64,000 nucleotides of DNA. Origin: Paenibacillus pedocola. Lineage in GTDB: Bacteria; Bacillota; Bacilli; Paenibacillales; Paenibacillaceae. The position numbers and the translations under genes were made by a program. Shown here one piece after another: positions 52,435 through 61,779 of this stretch. The DNA lies in assembly GCF_031599675.1 (NCBI RefSeq), contig NZ_CP134223.1, positions 3,534,001 to 3,598,000 on the forward strand, written 5' to 3'. How positions within the stretch are numbered: the first letter of the stretch is position 1; every line of letters starts with the position of its first letter. The notes beneath the pieces are model-generated. The model did not search any database. It was not told the origin of the DNA and saw only the letters and a program-made list of their open reading frames with translations.

Positions 52435-53358
52435 ATGAGTTATGAACTGAAAATTGATGTTTCACCTGTATACGAACTGCTCGACAGTTTCATGTTATAT
52501 GTAACTAGAAAATGGATTTCCAATCTGGATATGGGTCCCGACTGGATTCGTGATATTGACGGCCGCATTCCTCCGCAGCAGGTAACTGCGCTCAGACAGG
52601 CAGCCGATTGGCCTTTTACCGATTATGATGTGCTCTATGTCTGGGCTTACCACCGCCAGCCGGCATCGAAGGTGACGCAGTTTCTGGAGGAGCTCGAAGC
52701 TTCTTCACTACAGGAATGTTTTGAACGCACAGCGCCGCTTTTCCCCAACTTTACAATAGAAGAATGCGCGCGGATCAAAAAAGACTATCCCCCGCTTCTG
52801 CAGCTATGGTATGAGCAATACTTCCGCCATGTGGAGCCAAAGCTCCTGCCCATACTCATCGAAGACGCTTCAGAGAAAAAGATGCTCGAGAGCAAAATGG
52901 GCGCTGCTGCCCTGATTGAGTATGCATCCGGCGGCGTGGTGATCGAGGATATCCCTGATCTGCGGACAGTGGTGCTCCTGCCTACCATACATAACCGGCC
53001 GATCAACATGTATTGCTTCTACAATACCCTGATGATTATTCAGTATCCTGTAGATGTTCCCTCGGACAATGAGGACGAACCGCCTACCGTGCTGCTGCGC
53101 CTGACCAAGGCGCTGTCTGATCCGACCAGGCTCCGGCTGCTCCGCTATGCGGCCCATGAGCCCAAAACACTGTGGGAGCTGCAGTCTGACCTGAACCAGA
53201 CCAGTGATATGCTGATGCATCATTTACTTATGCTGCGTGTCGCGGGCCTGCTGCGGGTCCATCTAGGCAGTGAAGGCGAAGGCAACGAACGCTATAGTGT
53301 ACGTCCGGACGGCGCCTCAGACCTGCAAATGTTCTTAGAGTCGTATATTCGTTTATAA
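52435..53358 (+). CDS. ArsR-like winged-helix regulator with N-terminal extension
   Basis: 307 residues. A helical N-terminal region of about 210 residues is unplaced (DSFMLYVTRKWISNLDMGPDWIRDI). The C-terminal ArsR-type winged helix (about 220-300) has LRLTKALSDPTRLRLLRYAAHEPKTLWELQSDLNQTSDMLMHHLLMLRVAGLL. ATG 52435 follows a GGGGGTG; the longer in-frame form from 52336 has no ribosome site. The layout matches the DUF5937-type ArsR proteins seen beside MFS exporters. It likely regulates the divergent transporter. Confidence 0.8.
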   Translation: MSYELKIDVSPVYELLDSFMLYVTRKWISNLDMGPDWIRDIDGRIPPQQVTALRQAADWPFTDYDVLYVWAYHRQPASKVTQFLEELEASSLQECFERTAPLFPNFTIEECARIKKDYPPLLQLWYEQYFRHVEPKLLPILIEDASEKKMLESKMGAAALIEYASGGVVIEDIPDLRTVVLLPTIHNRPINMYCFYNTLMIIQYPVDVPSDNEDEPPTVLLRLTKALSDPTRLRLLRYAAHEPKTLWELQSDLNQTSDMLMHHLLMLRVAGLLRVHLGSEGEGNERYSVRPDGASDLQMFLESYIRL

Positions 53359-53408
53359 TAGTTATACACAGACAGAGACAGCTGACAAAATTTATAGGAG
53401 TGAGCGTT

Positions 53409-54161
53409 ATGAAATATTTGACACAACAAGTTATCTTCGATCTGGACGACACCCTGGTCCACTGCAATAAATATTTTGACCTCATTCTGGGGCAGTATTT
53501 CGAACTGATGTCCGATTGGTTCAGCGAGTTCGGACCCACAACCAGCGAATTCCGCAGCAAGCAGGTGGAAATCGACGTGGAGACGGTAAGTACCAGCGGT
53601 CTTGCCAGCGACAATTTCCCGAAATCCCTGATTGCCACCTACCGCTTTTTCTGCGCCAAATATAACCGTGCGGCCGATCCCTATCAGGAAAAGCAGCTGA
53701 TGAAGCTCGGTCTCAGCGTCTACGACCAGGAAGTCGAAGCTTATCCGGGCATGGTGGAGACACTCGATGCGCTGAAGCATGACGGTCATGACCTGTACCT
53801 CTATACCGGCGGGGACGATACGATCCAGCAGCGTAAAATTGAGCAAATGAAGCTCGACGTTTATTTTGGCGACCGGATTTTTATCCGCCAGCATAAAAAT
53901 ATCGAATCGCTTGAGAATATTCTGACTTCTTATCCTTTTGAACGGAAACGTACCTGGATGATCGGCAATTCACTGCGCACGGATGTGCTCCCGGCCCTGA
54001 CTGCGGGCATCAACAGCATCTATCTGAAGCAGCAAAATGAATGGCTCTACAACCTGATCGAACTTCAGCGGGAAATGCAGCAGTCGGTCCTGACCATTTC
54101 CTCTATTCATGAGGTCCCTCCGGTCATCCGCTCGGCATCGCAGCGCAAAAACCACGGCTGA
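53409..54161 (+). CDS. HAD-superfamily hydrolase
   Basis: 250 residues. Motif I FDLDDTLVH holds the nucleophile and acid aspartates, motif II is YLYTGGDD, motif III K in IRQHKNIESL and motif IV MIGNSLRTDVLPAL. A helical cap lies between about 20 and 105. ATG 53409 is used, with AGGAGTGAG upstream; the in-frame GTG at 53400 is part of that site. It probably dephosphorylates a small metabolite. It follows the ArsR gene by 50 nt and may be cotranscribed. Confidence 0.87.
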   Translation: MKYLTQQVIFDLDDTLVHCNKYFDLILGQYFELMSDWFSEFGPTTSEFRSKQVEIDVETVSTSGLASDNFPKSLIATYRFFCAKYNRAADPYQEKQLMKLGLSVYDQEVEAYPGMVETLDALKHDGHDLYLYTGGDDTIQQRKIEQMKLDVYFGDRIFIRQHKNIESLENILTSYPFERKRTWMIGNSLRTDVLPALTAGINSIYLKQQNEWLYNLIELQREMQQSVLTISSIHEVPPVIRSASQRKNHG

Positions 54162-54259
54162 TAATAGACCAGGCCTTCTGTTAGAAATGCCATAGGCAGC
54201 CTGCACCCGGTGTGTTTATACTGTTTGAGTAGATTTTTCATCTCATGCAGGAGGTAGAA

Positions 54260-55027
54260 ATGAACAAGAACGCGAATCCTAAACACACACTGAATAAGAT
54301 GACCTCCCGTACCCCCGCAACGGGCAACAAACGTCTTCTGCCGATGCTGCTGGGCGTCGTGGTGGTCATCCTGATCATTGCACTGGTCTATGTCACTACA
54401 GGCGGCAAAGCCAGCGACAGCGATGTTTTTGAGGGGCTGCCCAACTACACGGATGTCAAAGGCACTATTGTGGTTGACGGGCTGAAGGTTGAGAAGCAGC
54501 CGCATCTCGGCAGCGGGAACGCCAAGGTCAAGGTCATTGAATTCGCCGATTTCAAATGCCCGGCCTGCAAGAAGTGGACAGCAACTTATCTGGATACCTT
54601 CATTAAGGATTATGTAGACACCGGGAAAGCGGATTTCTACTTCATGAATTTCGCCTTTATTGACCGGGACTCCTATCTGGCAGCAAGTGCCGGGGAAGCT
54701 ATTTATAAACAAAGCAACGAAAAGTTCTGGGAATACGTCCATAAGCTATATGCTAATCAAGGCGACGAAAGCAAAATTTGGGCAACGCAAAAATTCATCC
54801 TTAATTTCGTCAAAGAGAACATCGGGGGCATTGATTACGCCCGGTTTGAGCAGGACGTGAAGAACCACACCTATATGTACGATGTTAAGGAAGACTTCAA
54901 AATTGCCGGAGCCTACGGCGTAAACGGCACACCTAAATTCATGGTGAACGGTGTTCTGCTGAAGGATTCCTCTTACGAGGGGCTTACCGCAGCGGTGGAG
55001 AGCGGACTGGCCGAAACCGCCAAGTAA
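54260..55027 (+). CDS. membrane-anchored DsbA-like thioredoxin (BdbD type)
   Basis: 255 residues. A charged N-terminus of about 25 is followed by one membrane helix (LLPMLLGVVVVILIIALVYV). The extracytoplasmic DsbA-fold domain has the redox site FADFKCPACKKW (CPAC) and the cis-proline loop in GVNGTPKFMVNG. It probably forms disulphides in exported proteins, like B. subtilis BdbD. ATG 54260 with AGGAGG 5 nt upstream is preferred; the in-frame ATG at 54245 overlaps that site. A terminator follows. No BdbC-like partner is nearby. Confidence 0.87.
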   Translation: MNKNANPKHTLNKMTSRTPATGNKRLLPMLLGVVVVILIIALVYVTTGGKASDSDVFEGLPNYTDVKGTIVVDGLKVEKQPHLGSGNAKVKVIEFADFKCPACKKWTATYLDTFIKDYVDTGKADFYFMNFAFIDRDSYLAASAGEAIYKQSNEKFWEYVHKLYANQGDESKIWATQKFILNFVKENIGGIDYARFEQDVKNHTYMYDVKEDFKIAGAYGVNGTPKFMVNGVLLKDSSYEGLTAAVESGLAETAK

Positions 55028-55060
55028 CCCCGCATCATTTAAGCACTCCAGCAAAAAGAT

Positions 55061-55108
55061 AAGGATGCAGCACGGCAGGGAATCCCTGGCCCGGGCCGCA
55101 TCCTTTTT
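55061..55108 (+). terminator. terminator after the DsbA-like gene
   Basis: AAGGATGC / GCATCC(TT) outer stem with CGG-CCG inner pairing, then TTTTT. Confidence 0.75.
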
Positions 55109-55136
55109 GGTATTTCTTCAAGGAAAATCTATTAGA

Positions 55137-57443
55137 TCATTCGATGCTAAGCTGCCCCGTATCCATATTGGCCAGTACCAGCTTGCCTTCGAGCGGAGCA
55201 CCGTCCTCAGCTGTCAGCTTCAGCTTGCCGGTTCTGCCTTTTTCAATCAGCGCCTTCACCTGGGCGTCGGTAAGTGTCCGGCCATGATTTTCTTTCCAGA
55301 TTACAAATTTACAGCCTTCTTTATAGTGCGAGCAGCCATATCCTTTACGCCCCATGAAGATTGTTCCCCCGCAGCCGGGACGCGGGCAGGCTCCGATGAT
55401 CTTCGGTCCAGTATCTGCTGCCGTCTCAGCACCAGCTTTAGGCTGCCCTGCACCTGCGGTTGTACCGGCAGAAGCACTGCCTCCTGCTCCACTGCGTTTG
55501 CGGGAGGCGCCGGCTGTCCTGTCCGGGCTTGCCTTGGCTACTGAGCCGCCGCTCCGCCCTTTGGAACCTGCCTTAATTGAAGGCGTTTCGCCTTCAAAGG
55601 AGGTTTTGGACGCGCGCGACTGAACACGAACCTTCTCTACGATCATCGAGGCGAAACGTTTGACATTCTCCATAAACTGGCCGTCCGCCGCCGTACCTCT
55701 GGCAATTTCATTCAGACGCCGTTCCCATTGTCCGGTCATTTCCGGTGAGGTCAGCAGCTCAATCCCCGCTCCGCGGATCAGCTCAATCGCTGTCCGTCCC
55801 TTTTGGGTAATCGCGATCTTTTTGCCCTGCATTTCAATGTAGCCGACGTTCTTCAGCCGCTCAATCGTTGCTGCCCGGGTAGCCGGAGTGCCGAGACCTG
55901 AATCCTTCATGGCATCGCGCAGCTCCTCGTCCTCTATCTGCTTGCCTGCGCTTTCCATCGCTTTGAGCAGGGTCCCTTCAGTATAATGCTTAGGCGGCTG
56001 CGTGTCTTTTTCCTTAACTACCGCATCGCTGCAGAGCACCTCGTCCGTCGGGGAGATGGAGAACGGCTCGTTCACCTCAATCTCCTCTTCCTCCTCGTCT
56101 TCCTTGCCCTTCCCCTTAGCCGGCTTCGCTTTATCCTTCTTCTGGTCGCCGTAAATGACCTTCCAGCCGAGACTCAGCAGTTCTTTGACCGTCGTTTTGA
56201 AGCTCTCTCCTTCAACTTCAGTAAAGACCGTATGCACCTTATACTCCGCAGCCGGATAGAACTGTGACAGAAAGCGCCGTACAATCAGGTCATACAATTT
56301 AGCCTCATCTGCGCTTAGCCCCGATGCTTTGCGGTTCGTCGGCAAAATGGCATGGTGGTCTTCCACCTTTGACGGATTGCAGATAAATTTATTGCCTTTA
56401 TGGACCAGATTGCGGTTCGCACCTTTTACCCATTCGTCATAGGAAGTCCCTTGCAGCGCAGACAGCGTCTTATGCATCTCAGGGATGTTCTGCTCGGTTA
56501 CATAGTTGGAGTTGGTCCGCGGATAGGAGATCACCTTATGCTTCTCGTAGAGCGCCTGCGCGATATCGAGTGTTTTTTTGGCGGAGAAAGCGTATTTCCC
56601 GTTCGCCTCACGCTGCAGCAGCGTCAAATCGTACAGTTTGTTCGGATACTCTTTGGTGTCCTTGACCTCATACGAAGCAACACGCCCCGGTTTCCCCTTG
56701 ACCTTGGCAGCCAGCGCTTCCGCCTTCGCACCGTCGGTCAGACGGTCCCCCTGCCACATGCCTTTATAAGCTACCTCGTTCTGCGTAAAATGCCCCTCGA
56801 CTTCAAAAAACTTAAGCGATGAAAAAGCTTCAATCGTCTTCTGGCGGTCATAAATCAGCGCAAGCACCGGCGTCTGCACCCGGCCCACGGACAGCAGTAC
56901 ATTATGCTTCGTGGTAAATGCGCGGGAACCGTTCATCCCGATCAGCCAGTCCGCCTCACTGCGCGCCCTGGCGGCTTTGGTCAGATTCTCATACTCCGAG
57001 CCATCCTTCAGCTCCTGGAATCCTTTGCGGATCGTCTCCGGTGTCAGGTCGGAAATCCACAGCCGCTTCACCGGCTGGCCCAGCTGCAAATGCCGCTGAA
57101 TCAGCGAAAAAATATGCTGCCCCTCCCGCCCGGCATCACAGGAGTTGACCAGCAGATCGCTGCGTTTGGCCAGCTCGCCGATCACCTTCAGCTGATCAAT
57201 TGTGCGGGCGTTCGGCACCAGCTTGAACTGGTCGGGAATGATGGGTAAGTCGTTAATATTCCACTTTTTGTATTTGTCGTCATAAGCTTCCGGTTCGGCG
57301 AGTCCGATGAGATGACCGATCGCCCAAGTAATGATGTACTGCTCCCCTTCTAAATAGGAACGGTAATTTTTGGCCTTCGGTTCTATTGCGGCGGCGATAT
57401 TCCGCCCCATATCCGGTTTTTCCGCAATAATGAGTGTCTTCAA
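55137..57443 (-). CDS. topB: DNA topoisomerase III
   Basis: 768-residue type IA topoisomerase. The TOPRIM domain starts KTLIIAEKPDMGRNIAAAI and includes DAGREGQ. The active-site tyrosine is in VISYPRTNSNYV. GTPATRAATIERL is near residue 540. The C-terminus has a low-complexity Ser/Gly/Ala linker (about 635-690), then a topoisomerase zinc finger CPRPGCGGTIFMGRKGYGC plus a conserved tail. The start is TTG 57443 with AAGGAG 9-10 nt upstream; a TTG at 57467 lies before that. It works on single-stranded junctions to decatenate replicating DNA. Confidence 0.93.
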   Translation of the reverse strand: MKTLIIAEKPDMGRNIAAAIEPKAKNYRSYLEGEQYIITWAIGHLIGLAEPEAYDDKYKKWNINDLPIIPDQFKLVPNARTIDQLKVIGELAKRSDLLVNSCDAGREGQHIFSLIQRHLQLGQPVKRLWISDLTPETIRKGFQELKDGSEYENLTKAARARSEADWLIGMNGSRAFTTKHNVLLSVGRVQTPVLALIYDRQKTIEAFSSLKFFEVEGHFTQNEVAYKGMWQGDRLTDGAKAEALAAKVKGKPGRVASYEVKDTKEYPNKLYDLTLLQREANGKYAFSAKKTLDIAQALYEKHKVISYPRTNSNYVTEQNIPEMHKTLSALQGTSYDEWVKGANRNLVHKGNKFICNPSKVEDHHAILPTNRKASGLSADEAKLYDLIVRRFLSQFYPAAEYKVHTVFTEVEGESFKTTVKELLSLGWKVIYGDQKKDKAKPAKGKGKEDEEEEEIEVNEPFSISPTDEVLCSDAVVKEKDTQPPKHYTEGTLLKAMESAGKQIEDEELRDAMKDSGLGTPATRAATIERLKNVGYIEMQGKKIAITQKGRTAIELIRGAGIELLTSPEMTGQWERRLNEIARGTAADGQFMENVKRFASMIVEKVRVQSRASKTSFEGETPSIKAGSKGRSGGSVAKASPDRTAGASRKRSGAGGSASAGTTAGAGQPKAGAETAADTGPKIIGACPRPGCGGTIFMGRKGYGCSHYKEGCKFVIWKENHGRTLTDAQVKALIEKGRTGKLKLTAEDGAPLEGKLVLANMDTGQLSIE

Positions 57444-57484
57444 AAAAAATCGCTCCTTAACCTTCAATCTTCCAAAATGCGTCC

Positions 57485-57512
57485 AGTTTTCTATTATACC
57501 ATTATGTTAAAC
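57485..57512 (+). repeat. degenerate dif-like half-site upstream of topB
   Basis: TTATGTTAAAC (57502-57512) resembles the dif right arm. The partner at 57485-57495 (AGTTTTCTATT) keeps 7 of 11 positions of the dif-like site 2 left arm. Probably coincidental with the topB promoter region; listed as a weak fifth candidate. Confidence 0.2.
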
Positions 57513-57647
57513 GAAATTCCTGCTAATAATCAGTATAATCATTAAGAGGGAGACGCGGAATAAGCTTGGGTAAGCCCTTGAAAGTTAGCATGGAGCCATT
57601 ACTGCATTATGCAAAATAACGAAGAGAACACTCCGGACGGGGATTGC

Positions 57648-58127
57648 TTATTTCAGCTGCTCTCTTAATACCGCTCCGAGCTCGGAGGTGTAGCGGGTTA
57701 ATCTCAGGCTTATTTCCGTCCGCATGACATCACGGGTCAGTCCAAACCGCTCCTGGTAGCCGCGAAACAGAATTTTATAGTACAACAAGAAATCCTCCTG
57801 CTCATCCTCCAGCACTTTTATATTCCGCTGCTTGAGTTCTCGCTGCAGACGGTAGGTATCCTGCATTACCCGATTCTGGATATACCGTCCGGCCATTAAA
57901 TACGTCCGGGTAAGCATGTTGCCCGACCTGTCAACCTCCTGCATACTCTTGCTGACCATGGTGTCTATGTAAGGAAGCAAAATAAGATCCCGGACCATCG
58001 TGCGTTCCAGGGTAGTGAGCATCTTCCCGCTGTCGCCCTCTTCCTTATCCTTTTGCTCATACAGCTCTACATGCTCAGTCATTAACATTTTGGTTTTCCA
58101 CCTCTCGTTTCCGTTTAGTTTGCTCAT
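57648..58127 (-). CDS. YolD-like protein partnered with the Y-family polymerase
   Basis: 159 residues. The N-terminus NERWKTKMLMTEHVELYEQ resembles the YolD motif (a short positively charged segment, then M.PEH). The remaining about 120 residues are helical and basic (RTYLMAGRYIQNRVMQDTYRLQRELKQR). It is longer than typical YolD proteins. The start overlaps the polymerase stop by 4 nt (ATGA). YolD-like proteins have been compared with UmuD as partners of Y-family polymerases; that role is inferred here from gene order. Confidence 0.65.
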   Translation of the reverse strand: MSKLNGNERWKTKMLMTEHVELYEQKDKEEGDSGKMLTTLERTMVRDLILLPYIDTMVSKSMQEVDRSGNMLTRTYLMAGRYIQNRVMQDTYRLQRELKQRNIKVLEDEQEDFLLYYKILFRGYQERFGLTRDVMRTEISLRLTRYTSELGAVLREQLK

Positions 58128-59383
58128 TTATAATGCCCCCCAATCTGTTCGGCGCGTTCCAGAGCAACCCCGGATTCAAGCAAGGAGGACGCGCGGATCA
58201 GCGCTTTGCTGCCATACCGTGTTTTGATCTGATCGATGGTACGCTCTCTTCTATACGTCCGTTCCCGGTCGTCAAACAGCGTAAGCTGCAGGACACTGTC
58301 ATCGGTCAAATGGGAAATAGATATAGATAAACGGCTTAAAGGCATCCCGGTCCAATGGTCGATAAACAGGTGATAAGCCGCTGCTGCAATCTCGTGAGTC
58401 AAGGACGACGGCTCCGGCAGGGTCATCTGACGGCTATACGAATTGGACCTGTTACCGTCTGTTTCCGAGACTGCAATAGATACCACTGATCCCATATACC
58501 GGTACCGCCGTGCCCGCTGGCAAACCTCAATGACCAGCTCCAGCAGGACGACCTCAATATCCTCCAGCCGGGTGTACAGGTTCCAGCGCAGCGCCTTCCC
58601 GTGACCCACCGATTTGATCTGATGGCGGATTCCTGTTACTACCGGGCTAGGATCAATACCGCGGGCAGTCTGCCAATAATACTCCGCCTGGATATCGCTC
58701 TGTTTGCCCATTGTCATACGCATTCTCCGCTTAAACTCACCCAGCTCCATCCGCGCAATGTCACCAATGGTGGTTATCCCCATACGATAGAAGTTTTTGC
58801 TCATCCGGCCGGCCACCATAAACATTTCATGTACCGGCAAAGGCCAGAGCTCTTCAGACAAATTGTCATACCCGAGCCGGAAAATCCCGCCTTCCCGCTT
58901 CTTCGACAGGTTGTTTGCCATCTTGGCAAGTATTTTTGTCGGTCCGATCCCTACCCTGGTCCAGACACCGGTGGATAACAGGACATGCTGCTGGATGCTG
59001 CGAATAATCTCCTGCGTTCCTCCCCCAAAAAAGGTCAACGAGCCCGTCACATCCAAGAACTGCTCATCGATGCTGAAAGGCTCCACAAGGTCCGTATATC
59101 CATGGTAAATTTGCGAAATAAGCAGTGATACCTTTATATAAGTACTCATTCGCGGCCGTATAACCACAAGTCCGGGGCACTTGGCCATGGCTTCACCCAC
59201 ACGTGAGGCGGTGGTTACACCCTGGGCCTTGGCGATGGGGCAGGCTGCGAGGACAATGCCGTTCATCCGCGTCGGATCCCCCACTGCGACAGGCTTATCT
59301 TTATATTCAGGGTGAGCAGCTTTTTCAACGCTGGCGTAAAAGGATTGGCAGTCCGACAGTAAAATAATCCGCTCTTTAGACAT
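58124..59383 (-). CDS. Y-family DNA polymerase (UvrX/DinB-like)
   Basis: 419-residue translesion polymerase. Palm motif ILLSDCQSFYASVEKAAHP gives the first catalytic aspartate, and EPFSIDEQFLDVTG carries the second D-E pair. The helix-hairpin-helix thumb has VGIGPTKILAKMANNLSKK, and a little-finger domain follows (about 240-350, with SVGHGKALRW). It matches the UvrX/YqjW type of Bacillota rather than the short DinB. ATG 59383 has AGGAGA 6 nt upstream. It is between a small ORF and the YolD-like gene, and a LexA-type box precedes the operon. Confidence 0.88.
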   Translation of the reverse strand: MSKERIILLSDCQSFYASVEKAAHPEYKDKPVAVGDPTRMNGIVLAACPIAKAQGVTTASRVGEAMAKCPGLVVIRPRMSTYIKVSLLISQIYHGYTDLVEPFSIDEQFLDVTGSLTFFGGGTQEIIRSIQQHVLLSTGVWTRVGIGPTKILAKMANNLSKKREGGIFRLGYDNLSEELWPLPVHEMFMVAGRMSKNFYRMGITTIGDIARMELGEFKRRMRMTMGKQSDIQAEYYWQTARGIDPSPVVTGIRHQIKSVGHGKALRWNLYTRLEDIEVVLLELVIEVCQRARRYRYMGSVVSIAVSETDGNRSNSYSRQMTLPEPSSLTHEIAAAAYHLFIDHWTGMPLSRLSISISHLTDDSVLQLTLFDDRERTYRRERTIDQIKTRYGSKALIRASSLLESGVALERAEQIGGHYK

Positions 59384-59516
59384 AGCGTTTCTCCTGTAAC
59401 GGTTGCCCTGGCAGCATTTCGTCACAGCTGCCGCAAACCTTGATCTTCCGCTGAGTAATCTTGCCGGCATTGTCCAGGTATATGAGTTCAAGTGTTTGGC
59501 CGATACTCATTCTCAC
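59376..59516 (-). CDS. small WYL-like ORF at the head of the polymerase operon
   Basis: 46 codons from GTG 59516 (GGAGG 9 nt upstream) or 44 from ATG 59510. The sequence includes GQTLELIYLDNAGKITQRKIKVC and a GSC, giving a C-x-x-C (CGSC). It resembles the first half of the small WYL-type proteins that precede Y-family polymerase genes in Bacillota. Its stop overlaps the polymerase start by 8 nt, so they are coupled. It is short and easily missed by gene callers. Confidence 0.6.
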   Translation of the reverse strand: MRMSIGQTLELIYLDNAGKITQRKIKVCGSCDEMLPGQPLQEKRYV

Positions 59517-59539
59517 GATTGATCGCCTCCGCAAATATA

Positions 59540-59553
59540 AGAACATTTGTTTG
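59540..59553 (-). promoter_or_regulatory. LexA (SOS) box upstream of the polymerase cassette
   Basis: AGAACATTTGTTTG; GAAC-N4-GTT keeps 8 of 10 fixed positions of the Bacillus consensus CGAAC-N4-GTTCG. It lies directly downstream of the -10, over the expected start site. Confidence 0.6.
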
Positions 59554-59554
59554 T

Positions 59555-59584
59555 ATTATAACCACGATAGGGATTTTTAAGCAA
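59555..59584 (-). promoter_or_regulatory. SigA promoter of the polymerase cassette
   Basis: -10 TATAAT on the minus strand (59560-59555) with TTGCTT about 18 bp upstream as -35. The LexA-like box follows at once. Confidence 0.6.
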
Positions 59585-59603
59585 TGGTTTGATTTTCCAC
59601 GCC

Positions 59604-59641
59604 AAAAAAAATCCCCCGCCAGCCATTTAAGGTTGACGGGG
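59604..59641 (-). terminator. terminator of proS
   Basis: CCCCGTCAACC pairs with GGCTGGCGGGG on the minus strand around TTAAAT, followed by TTTTTTT. Confidence 0.85.
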
Positions 59642-59748
59642 AAGGAATACGAACGGTTAAAGTGGACTACTTACCAATATAAGCACAGTAATAGGCAGCG
59701 GTGTCTGCAGAACCATTCAAACAGCCTCCGCCTTCGGGTTAGCTGTTC

Positions 59749-61461
59749 TTACTTCCTCTGTGCTGTACTTATCCGGGAGAGCGCCTCTGCGATGCTAATA
59801 ACTTCCTTCGCACTGCTTCTGCGGTCCCAATACTCTATCTTGCGCTCACCGGCAGACTTGCCGACGACCAGCACAACCGGAATGCCAATCAGACCGGCAT
59901 CCTTGAATTTAACCCCTGCCCGTTCATCCCGGTCATCCAGCAGCGTCTCAATCCCTTGCCGGGTCAGTTCACCGTATAATTCTTCAGCCAGTGCAGTCTG
60001 TTCTGTGTCTTTGGCGGACATCTGGAGGATATGAACACGGTATGGCGCAAGGCTCTCAGGCCAGATAAGACCCTCCTCATCCCGGCTCTGTTCAGCGACT
60101 GCCGCCAGCAGACGTGAGACGCCAATGCCGTAACAGCCCATGATCATTGGCTTACTCCGGCCGGAGGCATCCAGGTAGGCGGCACCCAGCTTCTCACTGT
60201 ATTTGGTACCGAGTTTGAAAACATGGCCGATTTCGATACCCTGCTGGAAGTGCAATACGCCACATTCGCATTTTGGACAAGCCTCTCCTTCTACGGCATT
60301 GCGCAAATCAGCCACATGCTCCAGCGGAAAGTCACGTCCAGGTACAACGGACCGCAGATGATAATCCTTTTCCCCCGCTCCCGCTATCCCCTCCGCCATT
60401 GCGGCAACAGCTGTGTCAATGACCAGCGGCAGCTGCAGTCCGACCGGCCCGACAAATCCGCTCTCCACTCCGGCAGCAGCCAATACATTACTATATTCAG
60501 CGAGGGATACCTCGTTAACGCCGACAGCTTTGGCTACCTTAATCTCATTAACCTCATGATCACCCCGCACAAGTACGGCAAAAGTTTTGCCGTCCCCTTC
60601 ATAAATCAAGGTCTTGATGATACCCTCCGGCTTAATCTGCAGCTGCTCTTCCAGCTGGGCAATCGTCCGCAATCCTGGTGTATGGAATTTCTCCGCAGCC
60701 GCCCACTCCGCCAAGTCCGCATGGATCGCAGCCGCTGGCCTGCTTACCTCAGCCTGCTCAAGATTGGCCGCATAATCACAAGCTGAGCAAACGGCGATCG
60801 TATCCTCACCGATATCGGACAGCGCCATAAATTCGTGATTCTCCCCTTCACCGCCGATCGCTCCGGCATTCGCCTGGACGGCCTTGAAATGCAGCCCGCA
60901 GCGGGCAAATATCCGCTCGTACGCCTCGTACATCAGCACATAGGCAGCATCCAGCCCTTCCCAATCTGTATCAAAGGAATACGCATCCTTCATCAAAAAT
61001 TCCCTGCCCCGCAGCAGACCTGACCGCGGCCGGCGTTCATCACGGAACTTGGTCTGAATCTGGTACAGTGTAACCGGCAGCCTGCGGTAAGAACTGATTT
61101 CACCACGGACGAGTGCGGTAATCACTTCTTCATGGGTCGGTCCAAGCACAAATTCCCGTTCATGGCGGTCCTGGAGCTTGATCAGGTCTTTGCCGTATAC
61201 CTCATAGCGTTCCGATTCCTTCCACAGCTCAGCGGGCAGCATGGAGGGGAGCAGCACCTCCTGGGCTCCGGTAAGCTCCATTTCCTCCCGCACAATATTC
61301 TCGATCTTGCGCAGCACCCGGCGTCCCAGCGGCAGATAAGTATAAATACCGGCCGCGAGCATGCGGATGTATCCGGCCCGCAGCAGCAGCTGATGGCTAG
61401 CTGTTTCGGCTTCAGCCGGCGCTTCGCGGAGAGTAGTCACTAATAGTTTGCTTTGGCGCAT
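59749..61461 (-). CDS. proS: prolyl-tRNA synthetase
   Basis: 570-residue class II synthetase charging tRNA-Pro. Bacterial type with the editing insertion. Motif 1 region RVLRKIENIVREEMELTGAQEVLLPSMLPAELW, motif 2 TKFRDERRPRSGLLRGREFLMKDAYSFD, editing (YbaK-like) domain about 235-390, motif 3 GCYGIGVSRLLAAVAEQS and an anticodon-binding domain about 470-570 (LDDRDERAGVKFKDAGLIGIPVVLVVGK). ATG 61461 aligns with the N-terminus MRQSxL of relatives; the in-frame TTG at 61470 is less likely. A T-box leader upstream senses uncharged tRNA. Confidence 0.95.
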   Translation of the reverse strand: MRQSKLLVTTLREAPAEAETASHQLLLRAGYIRMLAAGIYTYLPLGRRVLRKIENIVREEMELTGAQEVLLPSMLPAELWKESERYEVYGKDLIKLQDRHEREFVLGPTHEEVITALVRGEISSYRRLPVTLYQIQTKFRDERRPRSGLLRGREFLMKDAYSFDTDWEGLDAAYVLMYEAYERIFARCGLHFKAVQANAGAIGGEGENHEFMALSDIGEDTIAVCSACDYAANLEQAEVSRPAAAIHADLAEWAAAEKFHTPGLRTIAQLEEQLQIKPEGIIKTLIYEGDGKTFAVLVRGDHEVNEIKVAKAVGVNEVSLAEYSNVLAAAGVESGFVGPVGLQLPLVIDTAVAAMAEGIAGAGEKDYHLRSVVPGRDFPLEHVADLRNAVEGEACPKCECGVLHFQQGIEIGHVFKLGTKYSEKLGAAYLDASGRSKPMIMGCYGIGVSRLLAAVAEQSRDEEGLIWPESLAPYRVHILQMSAKDTEQTALAEELYGELTRQGIETLLDDRDERAGVKFKDAGLIGIPVVLVVGKSAGERKIEYWDRRSSAKEVISIAEALSRISTAQRK

Positions 61462-61521
61462 AATAATCAACCTCTCTGATTGGATCAGACCTCTCTGGGT
61501 CTGCCTTATGGTCTGGAACGC

Positions 61522-61773
61522 AAAAAAGACACATCCGTCAGGGACGAATATGTCGTGTTACCACCCTAGTTCAACCGTCAGGCTAAGCCTGGCAGTCCTC
61601 TATCCGGATAACGGCCGGGGCCGGCAGCACTTCAAAACTCAATACTGCAGCTTCCAAGGCAGGGTGCGCTTCCATCGCTAATTGAAGGACCTTTCAGCCG
61701 GTGAGTCCTCTCTCTGTTCTAACGAATTCAGAAAACGCAGATCCTTGATCAACGCTGTTACGTGATTAATATG
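61522..61773 (-). promoter_or_regulatory. T-box riboswitch leader of proS
   Basis: On the minus strand: a stem I region with CAGAGAG and GCTGAAAGG, then GATGGAAGCGCACCCTG. The T-box core is AGGGTGGTAACACG (61567-61554), followed by a terminator stem (ACACGACAT... to ATGTGTC) and TTTTTT at about 61522. The antiterminator bulge sequence TGGTA can pair with the 3' end of uncharged tRNA-Pro, allowing read-through into proS. I could not place the specifier codon with confidence. Confidence 0.85.
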
Positions 61774-61779
61774 GTATTC

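Noticed and set aside
57485..57512. Fifth dif-like site upstream of topB
   Set aside because: Only one arm is similar, the partner matches 7 of 11, and the place is a normal promoter region.
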